A stretch of DNA of 64,000 bases from Cristatella mucedo (taxonomy: Eukaryota; Bryozoa; Phylactolaemata; Cristatellidae): NCBI GenBank assembly GCA_009760855.2, contig WPIO01000265.1, forward strand, positions 62,001-126,000, read 5' to 3'. Each line of letters opens with the position of its first letter. Position 1 is the first letter of the stretch. The notes under the pieces are model-generated. The model made no database searches. It was not told where the DNA came from and saw only the letters and a list, made by a program, of their open reading frames with translations. Shown here piece after piece: positions 51,700-60,599 of this stretch. Both the position numbers and the translations under genes were made by a program.

Positions 51700-51835
51700 A
51701 TGCCTAGTGGTTAAGGTGCTCACCTTTGACGACCGAGGTCGTGGGCTCAAGACGTGCAGCAAATATGAAGCATAGATGAATCCCCTAGATAGGGACTAGG
51801 TTCTCTTAGGGTGCTTAAAAAATGAATGATGTGTT

Positions 51836-51836
<1 letters not shown>
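51700..51836 (+). mobile_element. Second tRNA-derived SINE family (unit 4), best preserved
   Basis: Head TGCCTAGTGGTTAAGGTGCT and GAGGTCGTGGGCTCAAGAC are closest to a tRNA A/B box pair among the copies. The body ends at a short (TG)n tract, which probably grew from the element's 3' end. Confidence 0.68.

Positions 51837-51837
<1 letters not shown>

Positions 51838-51867
<30 letters not shown>
51838..51867. repeat. (TG)n tract (unit 4)
   Basis: About 30 bp of TG, the shortest copy, at the 3' end of the second SINE. Confidence 0.93.
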
Positions 51868-51869
<2 letters not shown>

Positions 51870-51989
51870 GTGTGCTGTGGGTACGAGCGTGTGTGAGTAC
51901 ATGTAAACCCTGAAGATAGCATTCAGATGCATGCAGATGATAGTCTAATAATGACAAGATGTTGTTTCTTGAGCATGTTACCATCCGAT

Positions 51990-52075
51990 CGTGCTTCCTT
52001 TTTAGAAAATGTAAAGTGCCAAGAAAAAAGAGAGTTCCCTGGTGGTGCTTTATAAAATGCATTATTATCAGTAGT
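51990..52075 (+). mobile_element. L2 tail (unit 4)
   Basis: TTTTAGAAAATGTAAAGTGC through GCTTTATAAAATGCATTATT: the same tail beside the single unit-4 zinc finger, showing the pairing predates module duplication. Confidence 0.78.
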
Positions 52076-52174
52076 AAGATAGCTAGGAAGATAGCATGGT
52101 TACTACAACAAGACTTGAGGTGACGCAATTCCTAGCGGCACCTGCTGAGACGTCTACAATGAGCCGGTGAGTTA

Positions 52175-52309
52175 TCACAGTATCTGAAATTGCTGCTTGT
52201 GCATTAAAATGTGCACGACCATCAAAGCAGCTTCATAAAACTGCTGCCCACAGCCCTTGCAATAGTGGGCCTTGTCGTCAGCATTACTGGGCAAGGTGGT
52301 GCTGGACAT
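52175..52309 (-). CDS. C2H2 zinc-finger micro-frame, single diverged copy (unit 4)
   Basis: Chosen start is the ATG at 52307-52309 in GCAGCCACCATGTCC, the same context as the beta copy. The frame is also open upstream to about 52399 (QTVQWHLALSLDAAT). The finger (HYCKGCGQQF...VVHILMHK) differs at several residues from both other paralogues yet keeps both Cys, both His, the hydrophobic core F and L/V positions and exact spacing. It stops soon after the finger (QQFQIL), so the hydrophobic tail is lost. Confidence 0.45.
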   Translation of the reverse strand: MSSTTLPSNADDKAHYCKGCGQQFYEAALMVVHILMHKQQFQIL

Positions 52310-53399
52310 GGTGGCTGCATCCAGAGAGAGAGCAAGATGCCATTGGACGGTCTGCAGGCAAAGACAGGGCAACGGCCGGACAGGGATGGCTCTGCTCAAC
52401 TGCTTCCCCTATTGTGAGCCGAGCAGGCGAAACATGTGGCTGCGGTCACGCAGACGGCTTGCTAACTGGGTGCCGGACACACTGACAGACTGAAACTGAT
52501 CCACCGTTGAGCGCCACAGTTTTTACGGTATCCCCGAAAGCTTTGGGGCAGTGCTGAAGAAGAACCAGTTGCACCACATATCAGTTATTGGCCAAAGGAA
52601 AAAATTGCAGGCGCAACCGGCCATCAAGCAAATAGACCATTTAAAAGTCAATCGAGTTTGACAGGATTCATTAATTCAAACAAATCTCTAAAAGATGTTG
52701 CCGATCAAAAGAAATGGCAAAGTGTTAGACGCGCTCAAAGCAAGGGTGCACCCAGTATAGCTTTCGAAACTTAAGGCTTATACAACAAGTCACACTATCC
52801 TGGCCATTCACTATTGCGACAGATATACTAGAGATTTGAAGCCATTTGAGGCTTAAAATTTTCACGAGGCACAGCTTGAATAGACGGCCAGATCACGATT
52901 AACTTTGGACGCCTGCCGAAAGTGGCAAAGAGCCCGCCAAAACCGTGAAAAGCAAATCGTGAGGCAAAATCTGCATAAACACTGAACATGCATGTCTGAG
53001 GCAAGTTAGACAATCTCGAAATTACTTACACGACCCACCAATTCAGCCACTCACAAAACACAGGATAGCCAGAGAAACAAGAATAATGCAAGAGGAAGCA
53101 GTCAGCTAACGAGCGGCCTACCCGGCGGGCAAACGTCAGGATACTGTCTGGATTACAGCGGCACAAGCGGCCAGAGGCTACAGGTCACCGAATCGGGTTT
53201 GGTATAAGCAAGAGAAATTAATAAAACTTCTAGTCATAATTATTAGACTAAAATCTGGGACATTAACATGCTATTATTACTTGTACTAAGCCGGCATTGG
53301 TAGCTATAAATCCAAGCAGGTTTACCAAGCATTGAAACTAACTGAGCATACCGACTGCAACCTTACAGCACACACCTGGTATAATAGTGTAGCAATCCT

Positions 53400-53570
53400 A
53401 AAAAAAACCTAGCTGCTTATGCAGCCTCTTTTTTGTATAGCGACAGGAGAGCCTTTACGGCTATCACCACCACTTGCAGTGGCGATAAAGGATCGCCTAC
53501 CACAGGAATCGAACCCACGACCTCAGGACCGAGGTCATGAAAGCAACCGCCTTCCATAGTGTGCCATAAC
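53400..53570 (-). mobile_element. Reverse-oriented SINE (unit 4 only)
   Basis: First SINE family, reverse complement, with an intact B box (GAATCGAACCCACGACC at about 53506-53522 read on the other strand) and the GAGCCTTTACGGCTATCACC body. Units 1-3 lack it at the matching point (near 11957 in unit 1). Confidence 0.85.
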
Positions 53571-55050
53571 GACTACCACCTATATGAGATGGGGCATAAG
53601 GATAACTAGAATAGCTATTTTGAGATTTCCTTCGTAGGGAGCTAAGGAGGGAACAGTAAGAGATCGGCAACAGCACACCAGTAGCAAAGGGGTCTACCCA
53701 AGTGCTATTGCTATTTAAAGAAGGGTTATAAGAAAGCGACATTAACAAGCAGATCATAGTTTAGCTGCTATTCAAATTGACATGAGTTTCGAGCTTCCTT
53801 TTTCTGCAGACTTTTTTATTATGGTTCGTTTTGAATACTGGCGATTCTAGGTTCCTGTGGCCCTATTGCCTTGCATAACTACCTAGCAACAAATGCCCAA
53901 TATTCGAGTATGTATGCCAAGTATAGATCTTCCTGGCTCGATGCAAGCAGCACCAAAGGAGGAGTTTTCTCGGGCCTAACAACAATCACCGGATCAAGGT
54001 TTCTTGAAGGTCAGAAGGTCATACGTGAGGAGAGGCAGCCAGAGAGCTACCATTACATTCGTCTTGCTTGGGCTGCCCTACTAGTAAAAGGTGGAAACCT
54101 GACTGCCCTAATCCTGAAAGAGCTGTCAAGGAGTAAAAGTCGTCACGCTCGTGCAAAACCCTGGTTATGCCCCTCCTCCTTCCGACTCGACCAGAAGTGG
54201 CACGAAAGTCTCAAAAGCTCTTGCTCCAATTTCGAGCAATACCAGCAAAGAAGAGGATGCACTTTCACTGGCAAGATGAGACCTAGGCGAGAAGGGGGAG
54301 GAAAACACCCAGCCGAGGCCGAGAGTCAAAGCACGAGATGCTGATTCGTTCATCGTCAGGTTCGGCCGACTCTCTCCTCTCTCTGTTTTTCTCACCTCGA
54401 GCACTGCTGCAGAATGCCTTGGCTGCCAAGTCGGCTGCTCTTCAGCTTTGATGCCGAGCAGAAGGTGCCACGTCATGTTGGGCTTCGTTTTTTTGGCTGC
54501 TTCTTTCAAGCAAGAGTCTGAAATGGAAATGGGCAGCAAAGCGATATAGCATGGCGACACAACACAAACGGTCAAATTTCGTCTGCCGAGCCGCTACCAA
54601 CAGGTGCTTTCGCATAAATTCCACTCCTTCCCAGCAAAATCGAACATGCCGATACCTGCAGAAAAGCGAGGGCTCGCCATCACAGCCCAGCAGTCGCGAA
54701 CAGGTTCTCCTAGCCAGCCAGCGGCTATGACCTTCAGAAGCCGGCTCCGCGAGTTGAGGCACAAGAAACCTTTCGATGCTACGAAGCGCAAACAAAACTA
54801 AAAACTATCGCTGCTGAACCAAGAGCTTCACAAGCTAGCCCAGGGACAGAAGCCCAGTGGAGGAAATCAGCAGTTGCAGCGTGTTGAGGGCTCGCCGTGC
54901 AGCGAGGCTCACGTGCCACCTCACCTGTCAAGACGTTAATTAGCTGAATTACGCAACTATTTTAACACCAGCAACAGTTCAACTGCAAGCAGCAGTGTTA
55001 ACGGGCGGAATGAAAGTGAACAACCCACTGCGGCCCAGAATGAGAAGCGT

Positions 55051-55275
55051 TTGGCTCGAGCAACAGCCAAGGCAGCCAAGGCAGCCAGAGCAGCGATTCT
55101 GCGCGGTGCTCGCAACGTAAGGGTCAGCGCGCTGGCGCCCGTGCAAGGTCGCTTGCCGGAACAACGCTCAGCGATTCCATTTGCGCAACCGAGGTCAGTT
55201 TGCTCTTCCGCGAAAGGTCGCGCCGATCCGGATCTGGAGCCGCAAGTGCAACTTCAAAGTGCGGCAGTGCTATAG
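55051..55275 (+). CDS. Hypothetical basic Ala/Arg-rich frame, unit 4/5 junction
   Basis: Most diverged copy of the frame, with the 9-base duplication at about 55067-55085 and residues such as RGARNVRVSALAPVQG. Stays open to the same TAG. Confidence 0.28.
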   Translation: MARATAKAAKAARAAILRGARNVRVSALAPVQGRLPEQRSAIPFAQPRSVCSSAKGRADPDLEPQVQLQSAAVL

Positions 55276-55760
55276 CGCTCGCACAGCACGAGGTCGTCGA
55301 AATCTTTTTAAGCCCTCATCCGCCTGGTCAAATCTAACAGCACGCTCAGCAGCTCCATTCTCCACGCGAAAGTGAGCGCACGTGAAACCGTTATTTCCCT
55401 TGACGGTAAATAAGCATACCAGATCCCTGACCTGCAGTTTAAATAAGGTACAGCGCAGTTTAACTGGCATCTATTGCACTGCTGAGTGAGGCTGCAGTTA
55501 TCTAGCTTTGTCGCATGCAGGAGAGCAGGGCGATTCGGCACCTGGGCAGCCAGCTGGACTATAGGCAATGGTGAGACGTGATAGTGATAACTACCGAGAT
55601 ATAGCCTCGCTGGGCTAATCAGTTGCTCACTCTTGTGGTGGCTTCGAAATCGTGCAAAAAAAGATGAAAAAGTTGGGAGAGTTAAAAAGGTTCAAACGGA
55701 AGGTATGTCACGGCTAGCCTAAATTGTGAGCTCTTTCAAAGCAGCCTCGGTCCGACATAA

Positions 55761-55910
55761 ATCCTAGCTGATTAAACAGCCTCTTTTTGTATAGCGACAG
55801 AAGAGCCTTTACGGCTATCACCACCGCTTGCAGTGGTGATAAAGAATCGCCCACTGCAGTATTCGAACCCACGATCTCGGGACCGGGGTCGTGAAAGCAA
55901 CCGCCTTACC
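55761..55910 (-). mobile_element. Reverse-oriented SINE (unit 5 only)
   Basis: About 150 bp, first SINE family, B box intact (ATTCGAACCC at 55861-55870), 3' end TAGGAT at the left. It interrupts a site that is continuous in units 1-4 (TCTGACGTAAGCTG near 711-724), with TAA on either side as a possible short duplication. Confidence 0.9.
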
Positions 55911-55929
55911 TAAGCTGCATGCACAACTC

Positions 55930-56231
55930 GTGCCCCGCTATGCACGTATGGTGCGCGCCTGTGGCTTCTGCTGTAATTAGCGAGGCGCCTGACACTAATG
56001 GACATGCCTTACCTGTGTCAAACAGCCAAACAACCGATGCAGCGCAGTAAAGCGTCTGGCCGCTAATGCACGTTATATTCTGTGGTAGCCGTAGCGATTA
56101 ATCGGGCTCTCACACATGTGGCCGTTGAGAGGGACAAAGGAGAGTCTCGTTTACCGCGAACATGCGCCAGCTCTGTCTTTGCAACAATCCCACTAGAACA
56201 GCCGCAACCGGAGACACTGTCACACAACAAC
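55930..56231 (+). other. Possible LTR/leader of the gypsy remnant
   Basis: Non-array sequence directly before the gag-like frame. It ends in CACACAACAAC followed at 56232-56242 by TGGTAGCAGAG, which looks like a tRNA primer-binding site start (TGG...). No matching direct repeat was found to the right of the element, so the LTR call is tentative. Confidence 0.35.
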
Positions 56232-56243
56232 TGGTAGCAGAGA

Positions 56244-56823
56244 ATGGCTATTGCAAGGATGCCGCCGGTATATGACGGCCAATCGCCGCTCGACCACTGG
56301 ATCGAACGCATTGATACAATCGCGTCGGCAGACGGCTGGAACGAGGCATCTTGTACGAGCAAGGTACAAGCGTTTCTAGCCGGCGAGGCGCTCATCGTAT
56401 ATCTGGAAGTGGAAAGCGGGAAGCGAACGCTAAAAAAGTAAAGGAAGCGTTAGAGGAGGCGTTTTCACCAGAGGCCGTGGTGAGTCCCTCCGAGACTTTG
56501 AAGGCCGCGTCCAGCAGAACGGCGATCCGTTGCGAACCTTTATATACTACTTGAAACGCCTGCTCAGGCGAGCGATACCCGACTTAGGCAGTGCTGCAAA
56601 AGAGTCGCACCTGTACCATCATTTTTTGAACGGACTTTCGGACAGTGTGGCCGCCACTATTAAGGCTTCGCCGGACTGTACAACGCCAGCGGCCAATCTG
56701 AAGCGAGGCGTGGTTCTAATGGCAATGCTACGAGGGCGCCAACACTACCGGGGCATCCCTCGAGTCAGCCGGAGCGACGCTTGCGAATGTCGTCTCAGAG
56801 CTGACCGCGCCTGGCCACCGTAG
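56244..56823 (+). pseudogene. Ty3/gypsy gag-like remnant
   Basis: Begins with ATG at 56244. The first frame (65 codons) contains MPPVYDGQSPLDHWIERID and KVQAFLAGEA, the P.(Y/F).G.SPL..W..R....A..W start typical of Ty3/gypsy gag. After a stop and frameshift the reading continues near 56490-56823 with TFIYYLKRLLRRAIPDL and HLYHHFLNGLSDSV, matching the middle of that gag type. At least two breaks. Found only in unit 5, so it inserted there after the units separated. No zinc knuckle was seen. Confidence 0.8.
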
Positions 56824-56840
56824 AGGCCGAGCTCCAGGGC

Positions 56841-57560
56841 ATGCGAGTCGAAGCACCGCGCGCATCGGGAGAGCTTGGACGAGAGTCTGCAGCAGCGGTG
56901 CCAGCGGGCTCGGCGCACCATCGCGAGCGATGCGGAGAGAGTTCGCCAAGTCAGCGACAGGCCAGCGCCGACTGTCGCTGTCTAGGCTCCGAGCGTTTCT
57001 GGGCTTGGCGTCCTACTATCGCCGGTTCATCAAAGGGCTTTGCTAGCGTTGGCCGCTCCCTTGCATGAACTGCTTGCAACATGAACTGCTTGCAACCCGT
57101 TTACGCGTGTGGTGCCAACGCAGCAACAGCAGCACTTCGAGCAACTGAGCAACGGAGCGCTGGCCACCGCCCCCCCCCCCTAGGTGCTCGCCTATCCGAT
57201 GACTGCCGAGCCTCTCGTCGTCTCGACCGACGCCAGTGACCAGGGTCTCGGGGCGATACTAGAACAAGGAGGTCGAGTGCTGGCGTTCAAGAACCGCGCC
57301 TTGTCTCCTAGAGAACGAAACTACGGGGCACCGTGCAAAAAAAATGCTTGGCACTCGTATACGCCTTGAAGGAATTCAGACACTACCTCCTGGGCCGAGT
57401 CGAGAACCGATTGAAATCCGCTTGTGTGGCTTAACAGCCAGAAAGCACAGGGGCACGCTGGGCTGTCGCCTTGCATGGGTTTGAGTTCGACATCACCTAC
57501 AGGATAGCGGAGCTTAACACCCATGCAGATGCTCTGTTGCGCTGGCCTACTGAGGATCTG
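56841..57560 (+). pseudogene. Ty3/gypsy reverse transcriptase end and RNase H remnant
   Basis: About 56985-57068 encodes FLGLASYYRRFIKGFASVG, the linker after the palm in Ty3/gypsy polymerases. 57184-57369 holds VVSTDASDQGLGAILEQGG, the start of the RNase H fold with its first catalytic Asp. A shifted frame then gives ALKEFRHYLLGR and, later, FDITYRIAELNTHADAL. The protease and the whole palm with its catalytic Asp pair are missing between gag and this part, and stops, frameshifts and a poly-C run at 57171-57180 add breaks. It is inactive. Confidence 0.85.
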
Positions 57561-57579
57561 CCGGCGTGTCTAAGATTTG

Positions 57580-58095
57580 CGGAGATGAGTTCCACAGTCT
57601 AGGACCTGCAGAGCTAAAGCTTCTGTCGCTAACGGTGTTTAAGCGGAGAAATGGAACAGCTAACTAATTGTCCATATAAGACCTGAGGGCACGAAGAGGC
57701 TGAAACTGGTGCAGCAGTTCAGCTATGTATGGAGGAGTCAAGCCGTGGCGGGCCTTTTGGGTCAGCGTAAGAGCTTTGCTCTGTATCAGTTGATCAACCG
57801 GCAGCCCCTGTAGCTCTCTTAGCAACGGAGACACATAGTCAAACCTCTGGGACTTGAAAACTTAGCTTGCAATCCTATTCATAGCCATCTGCAGTGGCCC
57901 AGTTGCTTTTTTCGGTAGCCCAGGCAAACAATAATTACAATAATCAAGCCGAGACGGAACTAAAAAGCTAGTTAAGTTGTTTGCAAGCCACTGTGGAAGA
58001 CAGCTGTTTGTCTTATATAGGGATCTGACGGGAGGGCTAGCTTTAAAAGCAGTCTTTGAAAGGAAGCTTTTAAAACTTGCAATGCCAATATTATA
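57580..58095 (-). pseudogene. L2/CR1-type LINE reverse transcriptase fragment (unit 5)
   Basis: The oldest-unit copy keeps the longest upstream reading. A minus-strand frame covering 57862-58090 includes LVPSRLDYCNYCLPGLPKK, the canonical motif before the thumb region of L2/CR1 polymerases. Lower coordinates encode the following KE/RELQ.LPVDQ region with stops. Because unit 5 was not recently homogenised, its LINE sequence diverged independently and helps to reconstruct the family's history. Confidence 0.85.
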
Positions 58096-58261
58096 TATGC
58101 CGTAAAGGAAGCACGATCGTATTGTCAGTGGTAGTGTGCACAATTTGAACAAGCATAACAAAGTTAGAGGTGAAATGCACAGGGTCACAGTGCAAGCATG
58201 GTTATTGGCAGCATGCACAGCGTCAAGCAAACAAAGAAGGTATCATGTAGACCCACTAAAA

Positions 58262-58535
58262 AATAATATGGTAAGTACGTGCCCCTGAAAATTTCAAGGT
58301 CTTCCAGTGTCATAAATGTCGACAAGTCATCAAAGGTCGTTACGTCGGTCGGGATTGAGTTCCAGGCTTTGGGATCATAGAAATTAATGCCAAGGTCTCC
58401 TTCGGTGGAAATGCTCCAAATGCTGTCGTAATCCGGTGTGTGGATTGTGTTGATTTGTCACAGAGTGGCTTTGGAATTGGATAAAGTCACAAACGTTTGA
58501 CTACCGTAGGTGAGTTTTGTCATTTTGCACTCAAT
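58262..58535 (-). pseudogene. LINE C-terminal segment, best-preserved copy (unit 5)
   Basis: The minus-strand frame from 58535 down to 58262 is open except for one TGA. It includes TPDYDSIWSISTEGD and FYDPKAWNSIPTDV followed by TTFDDLSTF. The KAWNS(I/L)PT...T..L.TF pattern matches the end of L2/CR1 polymerases; compare HKAWNSLPTCLRTTPDLNTF in the plus-strand L2 at 3.9 kb. It is followed on the minus strand by the family's 3' untranslated sequence (about 58100-58230), which lacks the terminal tail and abuts another L2 fragment. Function is lost; identity as a LINE end is inference from the motif. Confidence 0.65.
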
Positions 58536-58625
58536 GGTAATTATAATTATAATAATAATGCACTTGATAAAGCGCCCTCAGAGAACTCAATCTCTTTCAG
58601 GCGCTTTACATTTGCTATAAAGGGA
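58536..58625 (-). mobile_element. L2 3' tail, unit-5-specific insertion
   Basis: Minus-strand L2 tail, ATTATTAT end at 58548-58557, with the TAAAGCGCCTGAAAGAG core. The matching site in units 1-4 (near 2470 in unit 1) runs from CTCAATGAACG straight into the next block without it, so this copy is private to unit 5. Confidence 0.75.
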
Positions 58626-59264
58626 CACTTTTAAGAGATTTTCCCACGGGAATAAAAAGAAAAGTATTAAGGAACTGATGAAAGCGATCGATGCGAAAAA
58701 GAAAAGTCAGACTAATGACTATTCCGTAATGTCAATTGGTAATGTTTGGTGTCAATGTCAAAATGGTAATGTCTATTGTAATGGTAATGTCGTAATGTCA
58801 AAATGGCAATGTCTATTGCCGACCTTCGCTCCTCCGTGTAGTCAGGAGAATGCTCCAACCTGAAGCCCTCTCACCAATCCACGTTTCTAGGCGAGCGAAC
58901 GTAACACCCTCGATGGAGAGAGCCTAGTTGTATACGCCTTTACAAACCGACAGCCGTCTTCACAAAACTGTTCCCTTAAGACTCTCGTACAAACTAAATG
59001 CTAAATGCTTTATTTTAATGCTAAAGTCTGCCCCACGATTTAATCTTTCAGATACATCTCTAGGATTGAGAATCACTAGGTAACAACATGCTGCAAGGCA
59101 ATCTGCAGCCGACTTGGATCAAACGCAGAAGACAGCAAAGTATGCCTAACAGTAACCTAATATGCAGAACATTCTCATAAGTTTAATCGGCAACAAACCA
59201 CTTCACAGCTTACCACGGAATCTGAGGGCTTATCGCAAAGCTATGCACCGTCATTTGGATGAGG

Positions 59265-59600
59265 GCCGCCGGCCTAAAGATCGGTCGTTTATCGTCTGCT
59301 GGAGCAGAGGTGATGCGAGATCAGCCTAATTCCAAGCCAGTCAAACATCAGTGTATTTGAAGCGTAGCTCTCGAGCTCACAACCCAAAAATTATGCAGCG
59401 CGCAACGATCGATGACTGGGTTGTAGTTGTCGAGGCCCAGGAGCGCCGAGTGGTCCTGCTGACACATGACAGCGGTAATTAGCTAGGGGAGACTACTTTG
59501 CCCTGCTGACTTATGCCTTCCAGCAATCCCACCGGCAATTCGTAAAGCTAGGTTCACACGGTCGGTTTCATCTCAGCTCTGCATATATCCTGCTTTGGTC
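59265..59600 (-). pseudogene. Broken copy of the 107-aa frame (unit 5)
   Basis: Homologous sequence with an early stop after nine codons and further stops. If the frame ever coded, unit 5 has lost it. Alternatively it never coded and opened by chance in the units 1-3 ancestor. Confidence 0.5.
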
Positions 59601-60107
59601 ATTTCTCTTTTCGGAATTCTACACGTTCAGTTTGTCATCTGTACTGCTTCCTGCCTCGAAGCTTCAACCGAAGAGTGCCTGCGGGAATTTTCGGGTAATG
59701 TAGTGGTAGCACCGGCTGCAATGCATCCCCACCAGTGAACACCGGTAGGAGTTTTCTGCAGTTTCTCTGGTTGGCTTGAACCTTCGAAGAAGATGCGAAA
59801 AAGCTTAGAATCGATATTAGCTAAAAAGTGAGTGTCAGCTGTCAAGCTCACCATTACTAATAGCAGAGCGCTACAACGTGTAATAACTTCTGCGTCATTT
59901 GATATGGATAATGTGCATAGGAGCCGAGACATCTGCTGATTTTCGCGCCGTCTTTAGTGAGGGCGAGTTCGGAATACGTATTCGAGGCCTCTGCGGACGT
60001 GTAGATTTGTGCCGGACTGCCCCGCCGGACGTGAGTAGTTGCAGAGCGCTTCGTCCTGCTCGCTCTATGCTCACGTTGAAGAGAGGGAATCTCCGAGCTC
60101 GGCTGGG

Positions 60108-60119
60108 TCACGAGAGCTA
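60108..60119. other. Unexpanded GA site (unit 5)
   Basis: CACGAGAGCTAG sits where units 1-4 have 80-117 bp of GA; flanking sequence aligns (GAGCTCGGCTG before, CAAGCG/CTCGGCCGGCG after). Taken as the pre-expansion state or, less likely, a full contraction. Confidence 0.75.
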
Positions 60120-60599
60120 GTGCATGCTCCAAGCGCTTTTAGTGCGACCGAATATGACCGAAATGCACAACTCGCTGCTCGGCCGGCGCGGCGTCTAGCG
60201 AAAGGAGTGAGACATTTGTGCGAGCCGCGATGCTACCTTACACCCGCTGACGTGTATTCGCGATAGCTATGCCCACAATTGTTGGCCAATAGCCCAGTGT
60301 TCTCCACGCCCCTAGCCACCACTGAATGTTGGATTGTGATGCTGGAGCGCTCGACTTGGGTCGAGGAGAAATGCAACGGTGAAGAAAGCTTTCTCACGAA
60401 GCTCGATGAATATGAAACACTTACCTTGCACGATTCTTTCCTAGTCGCATTGAATAGACCGCACCAGGGCACCTCAATTGCTCCTGTGCATCTCACTGTC
60501 TTTGTGTTCAGTGGGATATTGGCCACCGAATGCATACCGAAAGCAGCTTAGGCTTTGAGTGTGGCATGCTACACTATCCAAGGTAGTCTTGAGGCTTTG

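Larger units (their letters stand above)
51024..52680. repeat. Single zinc-finger module, unit 4
   Basis: Only one module is present: full SINE head at 51080, second SINE, short (TG)n, L2 tail and C2H2 frame. It has neither the reverse SINE nor the (TA)n tract of units 1-3, so it represents the state before duplication and before those additions. Confidence 0.8.
42975..55058. repeat. Tandem unit 4, diverged and mosaic
   Basis: Same gross order as units 1-3 but only about 12.1 kb. It lacks the first zinc-finger module (7.9-9.65 kb of unit 1), the plus-strand L2 at 3.6-4.2 kb, the (TA)n tract and the AT-rich block. It has private insertions at 45731-45906 (L2 tail), about 50004-50668 (L2, minus strand) and about 53400-53570 (SINE, minus strand). 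Sequence identity to unit 3 is very high at 42975 to about 45690, 52886-53210 and 53928-54640, and visibly lower between, so the unit is a patchwork of recently homogenised and old segments. Confidence 0.92.
55059..60595. repeat. Tandem unit 5, truncated and most diverged
   Basis: Homology to the left part of the unit runs from 55059 to about 55945, is interrupted by a SINE and a Ty3/gypsy remnant, and resumes at about 57590 in the minus-strand L2. It continues through blocks matching unit-1 positions 2.6-3.6, 4.3-5.0 and 5.4-5.54 kb and stops at about 60595. Beyond that the sequence is not array-like. It lacks the L2 insertion of units 1-3 and the (GA)n expansion, and holds the best-preserved versions of some LINE reading frames. 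It is read here as the old edge of the array. Confidence 0.88.

Noticed and set aside
55051-55275. Faint resemblance of the Ala/Arg-rich frame to the end of ribosomal protein S18
   Set aside because: Only a short basic stretch looks alike; the conserved core of that family is absent.
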